The position numbers and the translations under genes are program-made. A DNA stretch of 64,000 bases from the NCBI RefSeq assembly GCF_027579695.1, contig NC_083578.1, positions 4,536,960 through 4,600,959 of the forward strand. Reading direction: 5' to 3'. Shown here piece after piece: positions 1 to 10,903 of the stretch. Below the pieces are notes generated by a model. It made no database searches, was not told where the DNA came from, and saw only the letters and a program-made list of their open reading frames with translations. Origin of the DNA: Neoarius graeffei. Its lineage: Eukaryota > Chordata > Actinopteri > Siluriformes > Ariidae. Numbering within the stretch: position 1 is the first letter of the stretch; every line of letters starts with the position of its first letter.

Positions 1-620
1 CTTTTCAACTACAATTAGCCGTGATATGGGCGTCCTCTGCACGTCCATACCGGACGTTCGATAGACGTCAGGAAAAAGGAAAAAGACGTCATCTGGCGTT
101 ACAGTCTGCACCTTCAGAGGACCGTCATTCGACGTCCAAAAATGACCTAAAAAAGACGTCGTTTCAACGTATCTTTGCGCAGTGGGGTGCCTCCATGCTG
201 CTGTTGTGACGCACTAGCTTAGCAATGTAATTAGCTAAAACTTGTTTTCTCAGCGTGTGTCGTGATATGGTTAACGATATAAAGTCACTACCTAGTTAAC
301 ACGATGTACTCACCACTGCTCTAGGGCACCTCAAGTAATATGAAGATAACTATGCTTCACTTAATTGTAAGTTTGACGGTGCTCAGCTCCCGAACAAACA
401 TGTACTCATGCCGCCATCTTGGCTCCCCGTTCATCGATCCCTTCCGAAACAAGGCACAGGCGGGAGTGACGTCACATGCAATACGTCAGAGAGCGCAAGA
501 TGGGGGCGGTGTCTTCTTCTTTTGATTAATGGCGTTTCACAATATTTAATTGTATATCGCCACCTACTGTATAGGAGTGTGTGAGTTGGTCAGGTCAAGT
601 CTTCGGCATGAAAAAGAAAA
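1..620. other. Unassigned sequence with clustered GACGTC motifs
   Basis: No convincing coding region is seen. Between about 48 and 165 the hexamer GACGTC or close variants recur (for example near 65, 86, 134 and 156). I associate this pattern with degenerate fish DNA-transposon ends, but no paired terminal repeat is visible here. The rest is unremarkable AT-rich DNA. Confidence 0.3.
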
Positions 621-777
621 AAATTATATAAGGGGATTAGGAAAGTGTATGGAACTAAATTCTTCCCATTAGTCTAGTGTCTGTCAGATACGTCATAAGG
701 GCTTTAATACTCTTTCCCTGCATTCCCTCCTCTTTCAGAATGTTATGAATGTCTCCTTCTTTACCTACTTGTTCTAA

Positions 778-3700
778 CTATTTTTCCCTATGATCGTTAT
801 ATTTCTTACAGTAGAAAAGAATGTGTTCTACGTCTTCCTTAATCTGACACTCAGCACAAAGTCCATCAGTTTTCCCCAAGACATGTAGTGTGGCATTGAG
901 GCCAGTGTGTCCTAGTCTCAGCCTTGTGTATGTAACTTCTACCTTCCTTCCCAGCCCCATTGAAGTGATTCTTTTCCCACCAATCTTTTGTTGCACATTA
1001 AAGTATTGCCTGCCCTTTGGGTCTGTCTCCCATTCATCCTGCCATCTACTCATAGTTATTGATTTGATAAGAGATTTAGCTTCCCCTTTTCCTAATGGTA
1101 CATGAATTGCAATACAGTGATGACCTAAAGCTTCCTTAGCAGTTTTGTCTGCAACTTCATTACCCTTGAGGCCTGTATGAGCTGGTACCCAGCAAAATTG
1201 AACAGTGAGTCCAAGATTTCTGAGTTGAGCTAATAGCTGTTTCATTTCAAGAACTAGATCATCTCTTATTGCATTTCCAGAGACAAAGCTTTGCAAAACA
1301 GAGAGCGAGTCTGTGCATATGACTGATCTTAAAGGTTTAACTTCATCAATCCATCTCAAAGCAGTAATTATAGCAGTTAGTTCTACTGAGTATATTGACA
1401 AGAGGTTATTCAGTCAATATCCATAGGTCTTCTTGAGTTCTGGTATGCAGATTCCTATGCCACACTGACCATTTTGAGGGTCTTTTGAACCATCTGTGAA
1501 TATCTGTAGGTAATCATAGAAGGTAGAAATTAAATAATTTTTGCAATGTATTGCAAGGCTTTGTTCGTTGGAGTGGTCTTTCTTTGCTGCAAGTAATACC
1601 GTATTAACATCTGGAGCAGGGAGGATTCATGGGGAGACACTACTCATGGCCAATGCAGAGCTGAACTTAAGATTTTTAAGACCATACTGTCTAGCAGACT
1701 CATCAATATTCCATCCAAAGCCCGTAGCTTTTTTGGAGTATTCCCAACAGTCTGTAAGTACTGATATGGCTAGATTGTGAACGCTGCACTGTAATCTGAC
1801 CCAGTACGTCAATGACAGTTTTGTAAATCGTAACTGAAGTGGGGTTTCCTCTGATTCCACTTGTAATGCACTAATGGGAGTTGTCTTAATAGCTCCCAGT
1901 GCTGTTCTCAGGGCCCTTGACTGTACTCTTTCCAGTTTCAGGAGGGATGTTTTACAGGCGGAGCCATACACTATACAACCATAGTCAATATTTGATCTTA
2001 TCAATGCTTTATAAATATTGAGTAAGGATTGTCTGTCTGCTCCCCAACAGAGACCAGAGACCATTCACATCAAGTTTAGAACCTTTTTGCACTTTGTTTC
2101 GACATATTCAATATGGTGTTTCCAAGAGAGTTTGCTGTCTAACCATAAACCCAAATACTTGAAGCCCTCTCCTCTTTTGAGTGGATGGTTGTAAAGCAGG
2201 ACTTTATGTCTCTCTGGAACTTTCTTCCGTGTAAAGTATGTCACTTGCGATTTTTGTACAGAAAACTTAAAACCCCACTCCACTCCCCATTGTTCTAGGA
2301 TATATAAGTCCTTCTGTATTGTTTTAGTAATATATGGAATATTTTTGCCCCTTCTCCTAATGACAGCATCATCAGCATACAGTAGTCCATCACTGATTCT
2401 GCTCAAGTTCTCAAAAATGTCATTAATCATAATATTGAATAAAATTGGGCTAATAACACTGCCCTGCGGAATTCCACCTTCCATTAAAAACTCTTCTGAC
2501 ACAGCTTCTCCAACTCTAACCCTCAAAGTACGTTTTGATAGGAAATTTAAGATGTAGTTGTACATCTTCCCTTCAGCCCATTTTCTGTAGTTTAATTAAT
2601 AGTCCTTCTCTCCACATTGTGTCATATGCCTTTTCAATATCCAGAAAGATTGCTACCATTGCTTCTTTCATAGTCAGTGCCTTCTCTATTTCATTTGTGA
2701 GTTTGACCAGTGCATCTGTAGTTGACCTTTGCTTTCTAAAACCTGTTTGATAACCATGGAGTAAGTTATTATATTCCAAGTAATAGTTAAGTCTAGTTAC
2801 AACCATCTTCTCCATTAGTTTGCCCAGGTGTTAGGTGAGGGCTATTGGTCTATAGTTGCCTGGCTCACTTTTATCTTTTCCAGGTTTATGAAATGGGAGA
2901 ATTGTTGATCTTTTCCAAGTAGTGATAATATGCCCTCCTTCCATACTTTATTAAATAACTAAAGAATAATTTCTAAAACTTCATCAGGGAGTTGTCTAAA
3001 CATGGCATAGCATAAACAATCACTACCAGGGGCAGAGTAAGCGGTATTATTTAGAGCCATTTTCAATTCTGTCATGCTAAAATCAAGATCTAGACTAGAC
3101 ATGTTTGCTTCCCTTTTGGTAAAAAGGTTCTCATTCATACTTAAGATTTCCACTTTTCTTTTCTTAAAACAGTCTTCTAAATGATTACCTTTGTGAACAT
3201 CTGCAAAAGTTTTAGCTAATATATTAGCCTTATCAACATCCGTAATATATTGGTTATCCTTGTTAGTTAAGACAGGAATATGAGGAGGTGTATATCTACC
3301 AGTCATCTTTTTGATCATCATCCATACTTGGTTGAGTGAGGTTTCTCTGCCTATTGATGAGCAAAAGCTTCTCCAAGATTCTCTTTTTGCCCCTTTAATA
3401 ATTCTTCTAGCTAATGTTTTCTTCGTTTGATAATCCAATAAGTTGTCATATGTTAAAGTATTATGTAATAGCTTAAAAGCTTTATTTCGGTCCTTAATTG
3501 CTTGGGTACATTTATCATTCCACCAGGGAACATTCCTTAGGTTATTCTGACCCTCACTCATTGGTATAAATTGTCTTGCTGTAGAATAAATAAAAGTGCT
3601 TATACTGTCATTCATGTCATTCACACTCTGATCAGATGGTATCAGTTTAGCCAGGTCTGTAGACATGTTCTGGAATTCCTCCCAGTTAGCTTTCCGAAAA

Positions 3701-4436
3701 AGCCATTTATGATATATATAGTTACTGTAGGTTCAGTCCTGATTTCCACATCCACTTTACACCAGATAGGAAAATGATCACTGCCAATATTAGTTGTTTG
3801 GTCAGTTTTCCATTCACATCTGTAAGCTAATCTTCTATCAACTAAGGTTAGGTCAATACATGAAGTCTCATTCTTAAGGATATTGAATCTAGTACCGGAG
3901 CCATCATTCAAACACACTAACATCCTGTCATTGATGACTTCTTCAACCACCATACCATTCAGGTCAGTGTGTTTGCTACCCCATAAGCTATTGTGGGCAT
4001 TAAAGTCGCCACACCAGATCTCTGCATTATTCCTCCTAGTAACATTATTTAAAAGATCAATAGTTAGAGCTTTACATGGGTTATAATAGTTAATTATAGT
4101 ATACTACGTCTTCTTAGGCCCGTTAAATATTTCTGTTACAATACATTCATGTTCATTACTTGTTTTAAGAATTTTATATGGAATCCCTTTTTTAATGAAT
4201 GTTATACATCCACCACCTCTCTCATTACATCTGTCATGTCTAACGGCATTGTAGCCCTTAATGACAAATTGTAAGTGGGCTTTCAACCAGGTCTCCTGGA
4301 TACAAATGACCTCTGGTTTATCAGTTAACTTTTGAATATATCTTTTAAGTTCTTGTCCATTGGCTATTAAACTTCTTGCGTTCCATTGTAAAATGAAAAG
4401 CATCATATACCATTCATATATCTTGAGTCTGGCCAT
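778..4436 (-). pseudogene. LINE ORF2: AP endonuclease, reverse transcriptase, RNase H (broken)
   Basis: The endonuclease N-terminus (4436-4104) reads LFILQWNARSLIANG and ICIQETWLK, typical APE motifs; further endonuclease sequence lies at 3953-3642. The linker and early RT follow at 3666-2959. RT motifs appear as FLDIEKAYDTMW (2815-2573), GIPQGSVISPILFN and LLYADDAVI (2565-2065). An RNase H domain with the start SVELTAIITALRW and the acidic motif CTDSLSVLQSF occupies 1401-778, followed by a CAECQ...HILFYC zinc-like tail. Breaks lie near 4104, 3650, 2950, 2820, 2570, 2065 and 1400-1630, so no functional polyprotein can be made. Confidence 0.8.
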
Positions 4437-5635
4437 ATTTTAGAGTTAGCATTTCATGTATCTCATCTGCTTTAGCAGTAGCCCCTAGGAAGTCATTGGC
4501 AATTTTCACAATAGACTTAATCCTGTCGCTTTTACTTGAATATTTCAATGTTTTATTCATTACTGTACAAAGGAATGCAATAAAATCATTTTTCTTCACT
4601 AGCAGTGTTTCCTTTGTAATTTTGGTGCTGCATTCACACTTTTCCAAGGCTGGCGTAGGCCTAGGACCAGGCTTAACCTGGTAATGATTTCCAGCCAATA
4701 CCTGCTCATTCAAGTTAGTAGTTCTGTCATATTGGCTCCATGTAGGTCTTGTCAATGTGGTAGGAACACTAGATACTCTTTTGTCATTCTGCACCGTCTT
4801 AAGGGCGTTCGCATAAGACATATTACGTGTGACTCTGCATTTCTGTACCTCCTTTGCCTCCTTCTGTTTTTCACAACCACCATATGCAGCACTGTGTGGG
4901 CCTCCACAGTTGCAACACTTCAACACTAAAGTCTCACATTTATCATATTCATGGTCCCCACCACATTTAGCGCATCTTAATTTCCCTCTGCATTGGCTTT
5001 CAACGTGTCCAAATCTTTGGCATTTAAAACACCTTAAAGAAGGAGGGATGTATTCGCGAACTGTGTAAGACATAAAGTCCATTTGGACTCTAGCTGGCAG
5101 GTCTTTACTGAAACTTAACAGAATTGATGTGCTGTCTATTTTCTCCTTACCTTTAGTTAATCGCTTAGCATCTAGTACTGCATATTTGGATAGATTCTCT
5201 TTTATCTCTTCAATAGAGACAGTTGTAGGAATTCCATATATGACCCCTCTTGTTCTGGACGCTGTTCCTGGAATATGCGAAGATATCAATGTTATTACGT
5301 TGCTCTTCTGAGCTAGCAAAGATTAACAGTCTACCATTCCCCAAGAATGCAGCATGATGAATCTTCCCTATTTCTTTCTGAATGGCATTAGTGATATGAA
5401 TTGGGTGTAAGTCTGGTCCACCTTTTGCTTCGAAGGCAATAATTACTTTCCATGTTCTAGCCTCTATTTCTTCCTTAGACTGTCTTCTAGTCACTCTTGA
5501 TTTCTTAACCACTGAGGCCACCGATTCTCCACTGCTATCTCTGTCTGACAGCTTCCTCACTCGGCTAATTTCATCCCAAAACATATCATTACACAAATTA
5601 TGACTTCCCAAGTGCCCACCAGACTTCTCCGCCAT
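4414..5635 (-). pseudogene. LINE ORF1, zinc-knuckle RNA-binding protein (frameshifted)
   Basis: ORF1 starts at an ATG whose protein begins MAEKSGGH. It is open to about 5290, then shifts frame and continues to a stop at 4414. The second part has three clustered Cys/His knuckles: CFKCQRFGHVESQC, CAKCGGDHEYDKC and CCNCGGPHSAAYGGC. Such knuckles are typical of gag-like LINE ORF1 proteins that bind the element RNA. The C-terminus ends TQDI and overlaps the predicted ORF2 start by about 20 bases, an arrangement seen in two-ORF LINEs. One frameshift near 5210-5320 makes it a pseudogene. Confidence 0.75.
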
Positions 5636-5798
5636 GACCACTCACATTCACTATACAGTTTCTAGTAAGATATCAATGTTATCGTGTATTGAAGAAAGAT
5701 TTAAATTCGCCACCTCACAAACGCAAGTTCCCTTGGGTGTGTCCAGCCGGCTCCCCCACCGCGACCTCTGGGGGCGGTGTCAAAACAGAGATCTCATC

Positions 5799-5860
5799 TC
5801 ATCTCATCTCATTATCTCTAGCCGCTTTATCCTTCTACAGGGTCGCAGGCAAGCTGGACC
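5799..5860 (-). repeat. 3'-end fragment of a V-SINE (DANA/Mermaid-like)
   Basis: A run of CTCAT repeats is followed by TATCTCTAGCCGCTTTATCC and the CTACAGGGTCGCAGGCAAGCTG block. This matches the reverse complement of the 3' ends of the full SINE copies elsewhere in the window (for example 36441-36816). Only about 60 bases are present; the tRNA head is absent. Confidence 0.7.
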
Positions 5861-5877
5861 AGTAGGTATAATCAAAC

Positions 5878-6518
5878 AGTGGCTGTGTCCGAAATCACTC
5901 GCTCATTCACTATTCACTACCTAGGGAATTCTGTATAAAGGAATATATAGTGAGCTCGTTGGTAAAATGGAGGGGGAAAAAAACCACTTTCAGACACTAC
6001 TCCACCGTGCTGGTGTTTACGTCATTACTGTCGCCCGATTAAAATGTGCCAGATCAGTCGGCTGGTGGGTTTCAAAATAATAAACACATGCATGTATTTA
6101 AGTGATAAACCCATGTTATACTGGGCGTATTTCCCACATTAATCAATACAAAGTACCTGCAGCTTTCACTTCTTTTAAATCAAGGCTGAATCCTTTCTTT
6201 CTTCTTTGCCGCTGTCTTTTATTCAATCACATTTGAGGCTTTTGATGAATTCCTCGCTCTGCACGGTCACTTTTATTCTTGTATTTTATCTTTATTCTAT
6301 TTTAGCTTTTTTCTATCCTTTTACTATTTTTAATTGTGCTTGAATGCCCGTTTATAATGTTAGTGCCCGTCGGTTGTTCACTACTTTTCACGGTGCATTG
6401 TGGGATACTAGGAGTCCACTATAGGGTGTAATAATTCTCACTATACATTCGGACAGCACTACAGAATGATGAACTCACTATGTAATTCACTATACAGTGA
6501 GTGATTTCGGATGCAGGG
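5878..6518. mobile_element. MITE-like element with GTCCGAAATCACTC termini
   Basis: The left end reads GGCTGTGTCCGAAATCACTC and the right end, reverse-complemented, GCATCCGAAATCACTCACTG, giving matching terminal inverted repeats. Subterminal TTCACTA/TAGTGAA steps also occur on both sides. There is no coding potential inside. No clear target duplication was found, so the superfamily is open; it is a non-autonomous DNA transposon by structure. Confidence 0.6.
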
Positions 6519-6539
6519 AGTATATTTTCTGTAATTATA

Positions 6540-8144
6540 CAACCCCAATTCCAAAAAAGTTGGGACAAAGTACAAATTTTAAATAAAAACGGAATGCAAT
6601 AATTTACAAATCTCCAAAACTGATATTGTATTCACAATAGAACATAGACAACATATCAAATGTCGAAAGTGAGACATTTTGAAATTTCATGCCAAATATT
6701 GGCTCATTTGAAATTTCATGACAGCAACACATCTCAAAAAAGTTGGGACAGGGGCAATAAGAGGCTGGAAAAGTTAAAGGCACAAAAAAGGAACAGCTGG
6801 AGGACCAAATTGCAACTCATTAGGTCAATTGGCAATAGGTCATTAACATGACTGGGTATAAAAAGAGCATCTTGGAGTGGCAGCGGCTCTCAGAAGTAAA
6901 GATGGGAAGAGGATCACCAATCCCCCTAATTCTGCGCCGACAAATAGTGGAGCAATATCAGAAAGGAGTTCAACAGTGTAAAATTGCAAAGAGTTTGAAC
7001 ATATCATCATCTACAGTGCATAATATCATCAAAAGATTCAGAGAATCTGGAAGAATCTCTGTGCGTAAGGGTCAAGGCCGGAAAACCATACTGGGTGCCC
7101 ATGATCTTCGGGCCCTTAGATGGCACTGCATCACATACAGGCATGCTTCTGTATTGGAAATCACAAAATGGGCTCAGGAATATTTCCAGAGAACATTATC
7201 TGTGAACACAATTCACCGTGCCATCCGCCGTTGCCAGCTAAAACTCTATAGTTCAAAGAAGCCGCCATATCTAAACATGATCCAGAAGCGCAGACGTCTT
7301 CTCTGGGTCAAGGCTCATTTAAAATGGACTGTGGCAAAGTGGAAAACTGTTCTGTGGTCAGACGAATCTAAATTTGAAGTTCTTTATGGAAATCAGGGAC
7401 GCCGTGTCATTCGGACTAAAGAGGAGAAGGACAACCCAAGTTGTTATCAGCGCTCAGTTCAGAAGCCTGCATCTCTGATGGTATGGGGTTGCATTAGTGC
7501 GTGTGGCATGGGCAGCTTACACATTTGGAAAGACACTATCAATGCTGAAAGGTATATCCAGGTTCTAGAGCAGCATATGCTCCCATCCAGACAACGTCTC
7601 TTTCAGGGAAGACCTTGCATTTTCCAATATGACAATGCCAAACCACATACTGCATCAATTACAGCATCATGGCTGCGTAGAAGAAGGGTCCGGGTACTGA
7701 ACCGGCCAGCCTGCAGTCCAGATCTTTCACCCATAGAAAACATTTGGTGCATCATAAAATGGAAGATACGGCAAAAAAGACCCAAGACAGTTGAGCAACT
7801 AGAATCCCACATTAGACAAGAATGGGTTAACATTCCTATCCCTAAACTTGAGCAACTTGTCTCCTCAGTCCCCAGACGTTTACAGACTGTTGTAAAGAGA
7901 AAAGGGGATGTCTCACAGTGGGAAACATGGCCTTGTCCCAACTTTTTTGAGATGTGTTGCTGTCATGAAATTTAAAATCACCTAATTTTTCTCTTTAAAT
8001 GATACATTTTCTCAGTTTAAACATTTGATATGCCATCTATGTTCTATTCTGAATAAAATATGGAATTTTGAAACTTCCACATCATTGCATTCCGTTTTTA
8101 TTTACAATTTGGACTTTGTCCCAACTTTTTTGGAATCGGGGTTG
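6540..8144 (+). mobile_element. Tc1-like transposon, copy 1 (1605 bp, nearly intact)
   Basis: The element lies between TA dinucleotides at 6538-6539 and 8145-8146. Its termini are inverted repeats beginning CAACCCC(A/G)ATTCC, near-perfect for about 60 bp. An inner copy of the AAAAAAGTTGGGACA core sits about 180 bp inside each end (about 6735 and 7935), an IR/DR arrangement as in Tc1 transposons. It carries one long transposase frame. A second copy of identical length lies at 37786-39390. Confidence 0.93.
6902..7975 (+). CDS. Tc1-like DD34E transposase
   Basis: The protein catalyses cut-and-paste transposition at TA sites. The chosen start gives MGRGSPIPL and a canonical 340-residue body; an in-frame upstream ATG at 6848 would add 18 residues. 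A helix-turn-helix region near residues 10-50 ([20 protein letters not shown]) and a second DNA-binding half precede the catalytic domain. The DDE triad is visible as [15 protein letters not shown] and SPIENIW, with 34 residues between the second Asp and the Glu. Compared with the copy at 38148, the usual stop codon (TAA there at 39168) is GAA here, so the frame reads 17 residues further into the right inverted repeat. The catalytic residues are intact. A possible private change is NRPACS where the sister copy has NWPACS, so activity is unproven. Confidence 0.9.
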   Translation: MGRGSPIPLILRRQIVEQYQKGVQQCKIAKSLNISSSTVHNIIKRFRESGRISVRKGQGRKTILGAHDLRALRWHCITYRHASVLEITKWAQEYFQRTLSVNTIHRAIRRCQLKLYSSKKPPYLNMIQKRRRLLWVKAHLKWTVAKWKTVLWSDESKFEVLYGNQGRRVIRTKEEKDNPSCYQRSVQKPASLMVWGCISACGMGSLHIWKDTINAERYIQVLEQHMLPSRQRLFQGRPCIFQYDNAKPHTASITASWLRRRRVRVLNRPACSPDLSPIENIWCIIKWKIRQKRPKTVEQLESHIRQEWVNIPIPKLEQLVSSVPRRLQTVVKRKGDVSQWETWPCPNFFEMCCCHEI

Positions 8145-8289
8145 TATTAGAATTAAGGTTATTTATTTATAACTTAATATAAACCACAAAGCTTGCACCA
8201 CCACAAATATATTTTACAATTCAAATATGCTCAAAAAAACAGGTGATAATGCAACCATCTGTCTAGTAAATGTAACTGTAATAATAATA
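8145..8289. other. Short AT-rich spacer
   Basis: AT-rich sequence between the Tc1 right end and the next LINE fragment. Nothing recognised. Confidence 0.3.
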
Positions 8290-8806
8290 AGAATTCCATG
8301 TCCCAACAGCTAGCCGCTGTGTTCAGGGATCAGGTCATCGAGGCCCCTGCCTTTGACTGCCGCCCAATCCACACTGCACCGGCCCCCTACTACTACCTCT
8401 GTGGGTGGTGAACCCACAGGAGGTCGGACCCATGTCACCACTTCGGGCTGAGCCCGGCCGGGCCCAGTGGGCAAAGACCCGGCCACCAGGCGCTCGCATA
8501 TGAGCCCCAACCCCAGGCCTGGCTCCAGGGTGGGGCCCCGGCTGCGCCATACAGGGCGATGTCACTGTCCTTGTTTTATTAATTTCCATAAGGGGTTTGG
8601 TAAACTGCTCTTGGTCTGGCCTGTCACCTAGGACCTGTTTGCCTTAGGAGACCCTAACAGGGGCGTAATGCCCTGACAACATACTGTAGCTCCTAGGATC
8701 ATTCAAGCACACAAACCCCTTCACCACAATAAGGTGGCAGTTCTAGGAGGGGTTACCCAATAATAATAATCTTTGGGTAATGACCGAAAGAACAAGATCG
8801 CAGATA

Positions 8807-10429
8807 CAGTGCTCAGCGTAAATGAGTACACCCCCTTTGAAAAGTAACATTTTAAACAATATCTCAGTGAACACAAACAATTTCCAAAATGTTGACAAGA
8901 CAAAGTTTAATATAACATCTGTTTAATTTATAACGTGAAAGTAAGGTTAATAATATAACTTAGATTACACATTTTTCAGTTTTACTCAAATTAGGGTGGT
9001 GCAAAAAATGAGTACACTCCACAACAAAAACTACTACATCTAGTACTTTGTATGGCCTCCATGATTTTTAATGGCAGCACCAAGTCTTCTAGGCATGGAA
9101 TGAACAAGTTGGTGACATTTTGCAACATCAATCTTTTTCCATTCTTCAACAATGACCTCTTTTAGTGACTGGATGCTGGATGGAGAGTGATGCTCAAATT
9201 GTCCCTTCAGAATTCCCCAAAGAAAATAATTCCTTTACACCACAAAGGTGAAGGCTACAAGAAGATCAGCAAAGCTTTACTTATCAGTCAGAATACTGTA
9301 GCAAAAGTTGTACAAAAATTTAAGAAAGATGGAACTGCAACCATCTCACAGAGACGTCCAGGTCGTCCATGGAAGTTAACACCTTGACAGGAGCGTCTTT
9401 TGATGAGAAGGGTTGAAGAAAATCGGCATGCAAGTTCACTGCAGTTATCTAAAGAAGTAGAAAGCCAAACTGGGGTGATTATTTCCCGTGACGCAATACG
9501 GCGTACACTGCAGAGGAATGGCATGCATGGATCCTGTCCACGAAAGAAGCATCTCATAAAGCCCAGGCACAAAAAAGCCCGCCTAGAGTTTGCCAGGGCC
9601 CATGCTGACAAAGATGAAGACTACTGGGACTCTATACTCTGGAGTGATGAGACCAAGATAAATGTTTTTGGAACTGATGGCTTCAAAACTGTATGGCGTA
9701 GCAAAGGTGAGGAATACAAAGAAAAATGCATGGTGCCTACAGTGAAACATGGTGGTGGCGGTGTCCTTATGTGGGGCTGCATGAGTGCTGCTGGTGTCGG
9801 GGAGCTGCATTTCATTGATGGCATCATGAATTCACAGATGTATTGCTCTATACTGAAAGAGAAGATGCTACCATCACTCCATGCCCTTGGTCATTGTGCA
9901 CTTTTCCAACATGACTAAACACACATCTAAGGCCACTGTTGGATTTCTGAAGAAGAACAGGGTGAAAGTGATCCAGTGGCCAAGTATGTCTCCTGATCTG
10001 AACCCAATCGAACACCTATGGGGAATTCTGAAGAGACAAGTTGAGTATCGCTCTCCATCCAGCATCCAGTCACTAAAAGAGGTCATTGTTGAAGAATGGA
10101 AAAAGATTGATGTTGCAAAATGTCACCAACTTGTTCAATCCATGCCTAGAAGACTTGGTGCGGTCATTAAAAATCATGGAGGCCATACAAAGTACTAGAT
10201 GTAGTAGTTTTTGTTGTGGGGTGTACTCATTTTTGCACCACCCTAATTTGAGTAAAACTGAAAAAAAATGTGTAATCTAAGTTATATTATTAACCTTACT
10301 TTGACGTTATAAGTTAAACAGATGTTATATTAAACTTTGTCTTGTCAACATTTTGGAAATTGTGTTCATTGAGATATTGTTTAAAATGTTACTTTTCAAA
10401 GGGGGTGCACTCATTTACGCTGAGCACTG
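8807..10429 (+). mobile_element. Tc1-like transposon with about 420-bp terminal inverted repeats
   Basis: It is flanked by TA at 8805-8806 and 10430-10431. Ends start CAGTGCTCAGCGTAAATGAG. The left 420 bases (8807 to about 9225) are the reverse complement of the right 420 bases (about 10018-10429), and the right arm includes the 3' part of the transposase gene. The left arm therefore carries an antisense copy of the transposase C-terminus, and the remaining transposase frame begins directly after it. The element inserted into a LINE whose sequence is reconstituted at the TA. Confidence 0.9.
9187..10197 (+). pseudogene. Tc1-like transposase (interrupted)
   Basis: The reading frame shows an N-terminal helix-turn-helix ([21 protein letters not shown]), stops at 9385-9387, and resumes in the same frame with MRRVEENRHASSLQLS. 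The first catalytic Asp lies in ILWSDETKIN. At 9915 the frame ends just after FQHD, where the usual Asn-Asp-Pro block is missing. A shifted frame continues TKHTSKATVGF and has the Glu in NPIEHLWG. Two lesions make it inactive. The first residues overlap the end of the left inverted repeat, so the original N-terminus may be altered. Confidence 0.85.
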
Positions 10430-10835
10430 TACAAGCAGTGAAAATGAGTTTCCTTTGCAGGGTGACTGAGCACTCCCTTAGAGATAGGGTGAGAAGCACA
10501 ATCACTCGGGAGGAGCTCGGAGTAGAGCTGCTACTCCTCCACATCGAGAGGAATCAGCTGAGGTGGCTCATGCATCTCTTTCAGATGCCTCCTGGATGCC
10601 TCCCTGGGGAGGTGTTCCAGGCATGTCCCCCTGGGAGGAGGCCCCGGGGAAGACCCAGGACATGCTGGAGGGACTATGTCTCTCGGCTGGCCTGGGAACG
10701 CCTTGGTGTTCTTCCCGAAGAGCTGGCCGAGGTGTCTGGGGAGAGGGAAGTTTGAGCTTCCATGCTTAGACTGCTGCCTCCGCGACCCGGCCCCGGATAA
10801 GCAGAAGAAGATGAGGTGAGATGAGATGAGATAAT

Positions 10836-10857
10836 AATAATAATAATAATAATAATA

Positions 10858-10892
<35 letters not shown>

Positions 10893-10893
10893 G
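10836..10893. repeat. (ATA)n/(ATT)n microsatellite
   Basis: About nine ATA units run into about twelve ATT units, a perfect short palindromic microsatellite at the tail of the upstream LINE. Confidence 0.95.
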
Positions 10894-10903
10894 TTAGATT
10901 TTA

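Larger units (their letters stand above)
620..5740 (-). mobile_element. Decayed I-group-like LINE (ORF1 + EN/RT/RNase H ORF2)
   Basis: A near full-length non-LTR retrotransposon reads right to left. ORF1 with zinc knuckles comes first (about 5635-4414). It is followed by an ORF2 with apurinic endonuclease, reverse transcriptase and a C-terminal RNase H domain (about 4436-778). A C-terminal RNase H together with a gag-like zinc-knuckle ORF1 is characteristic of the I group (I/Nimb-like clades). Both frames are broken by several frameshifts and stops, so the copy is dead. The exact ends are uncertain because no target duplication or clear 3' tail was found. Group assignment is from family knowledge and would need a phylogeny. 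Confidence 0.8.
8290..10835 (+). mobile_element. Non-LTR retrotransposon fragment, split by a Tc1-like insertion
   Basis: Two blocks, 8290-8806 and 10430-10835, join perfectly when the inserted Tc1 (8807-10429) and one TA copy are removed: ...AAGATCGCAGA-TA-CAAGCAGTG... . The first block is GC-rich and contains no open frame. The second block encodes a C-terminal LINE segment with MPPGCLPGEVFQACPPG, GRPRTCWRDYVSRLAWERLG and a stop after SGEREV. I recognise both blocks as parts of a very common fish LINE family. The clade is not assigned. It ends in GATGAGATGAGAT steps and an ATA microsatellite. Confidence 0.7.
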
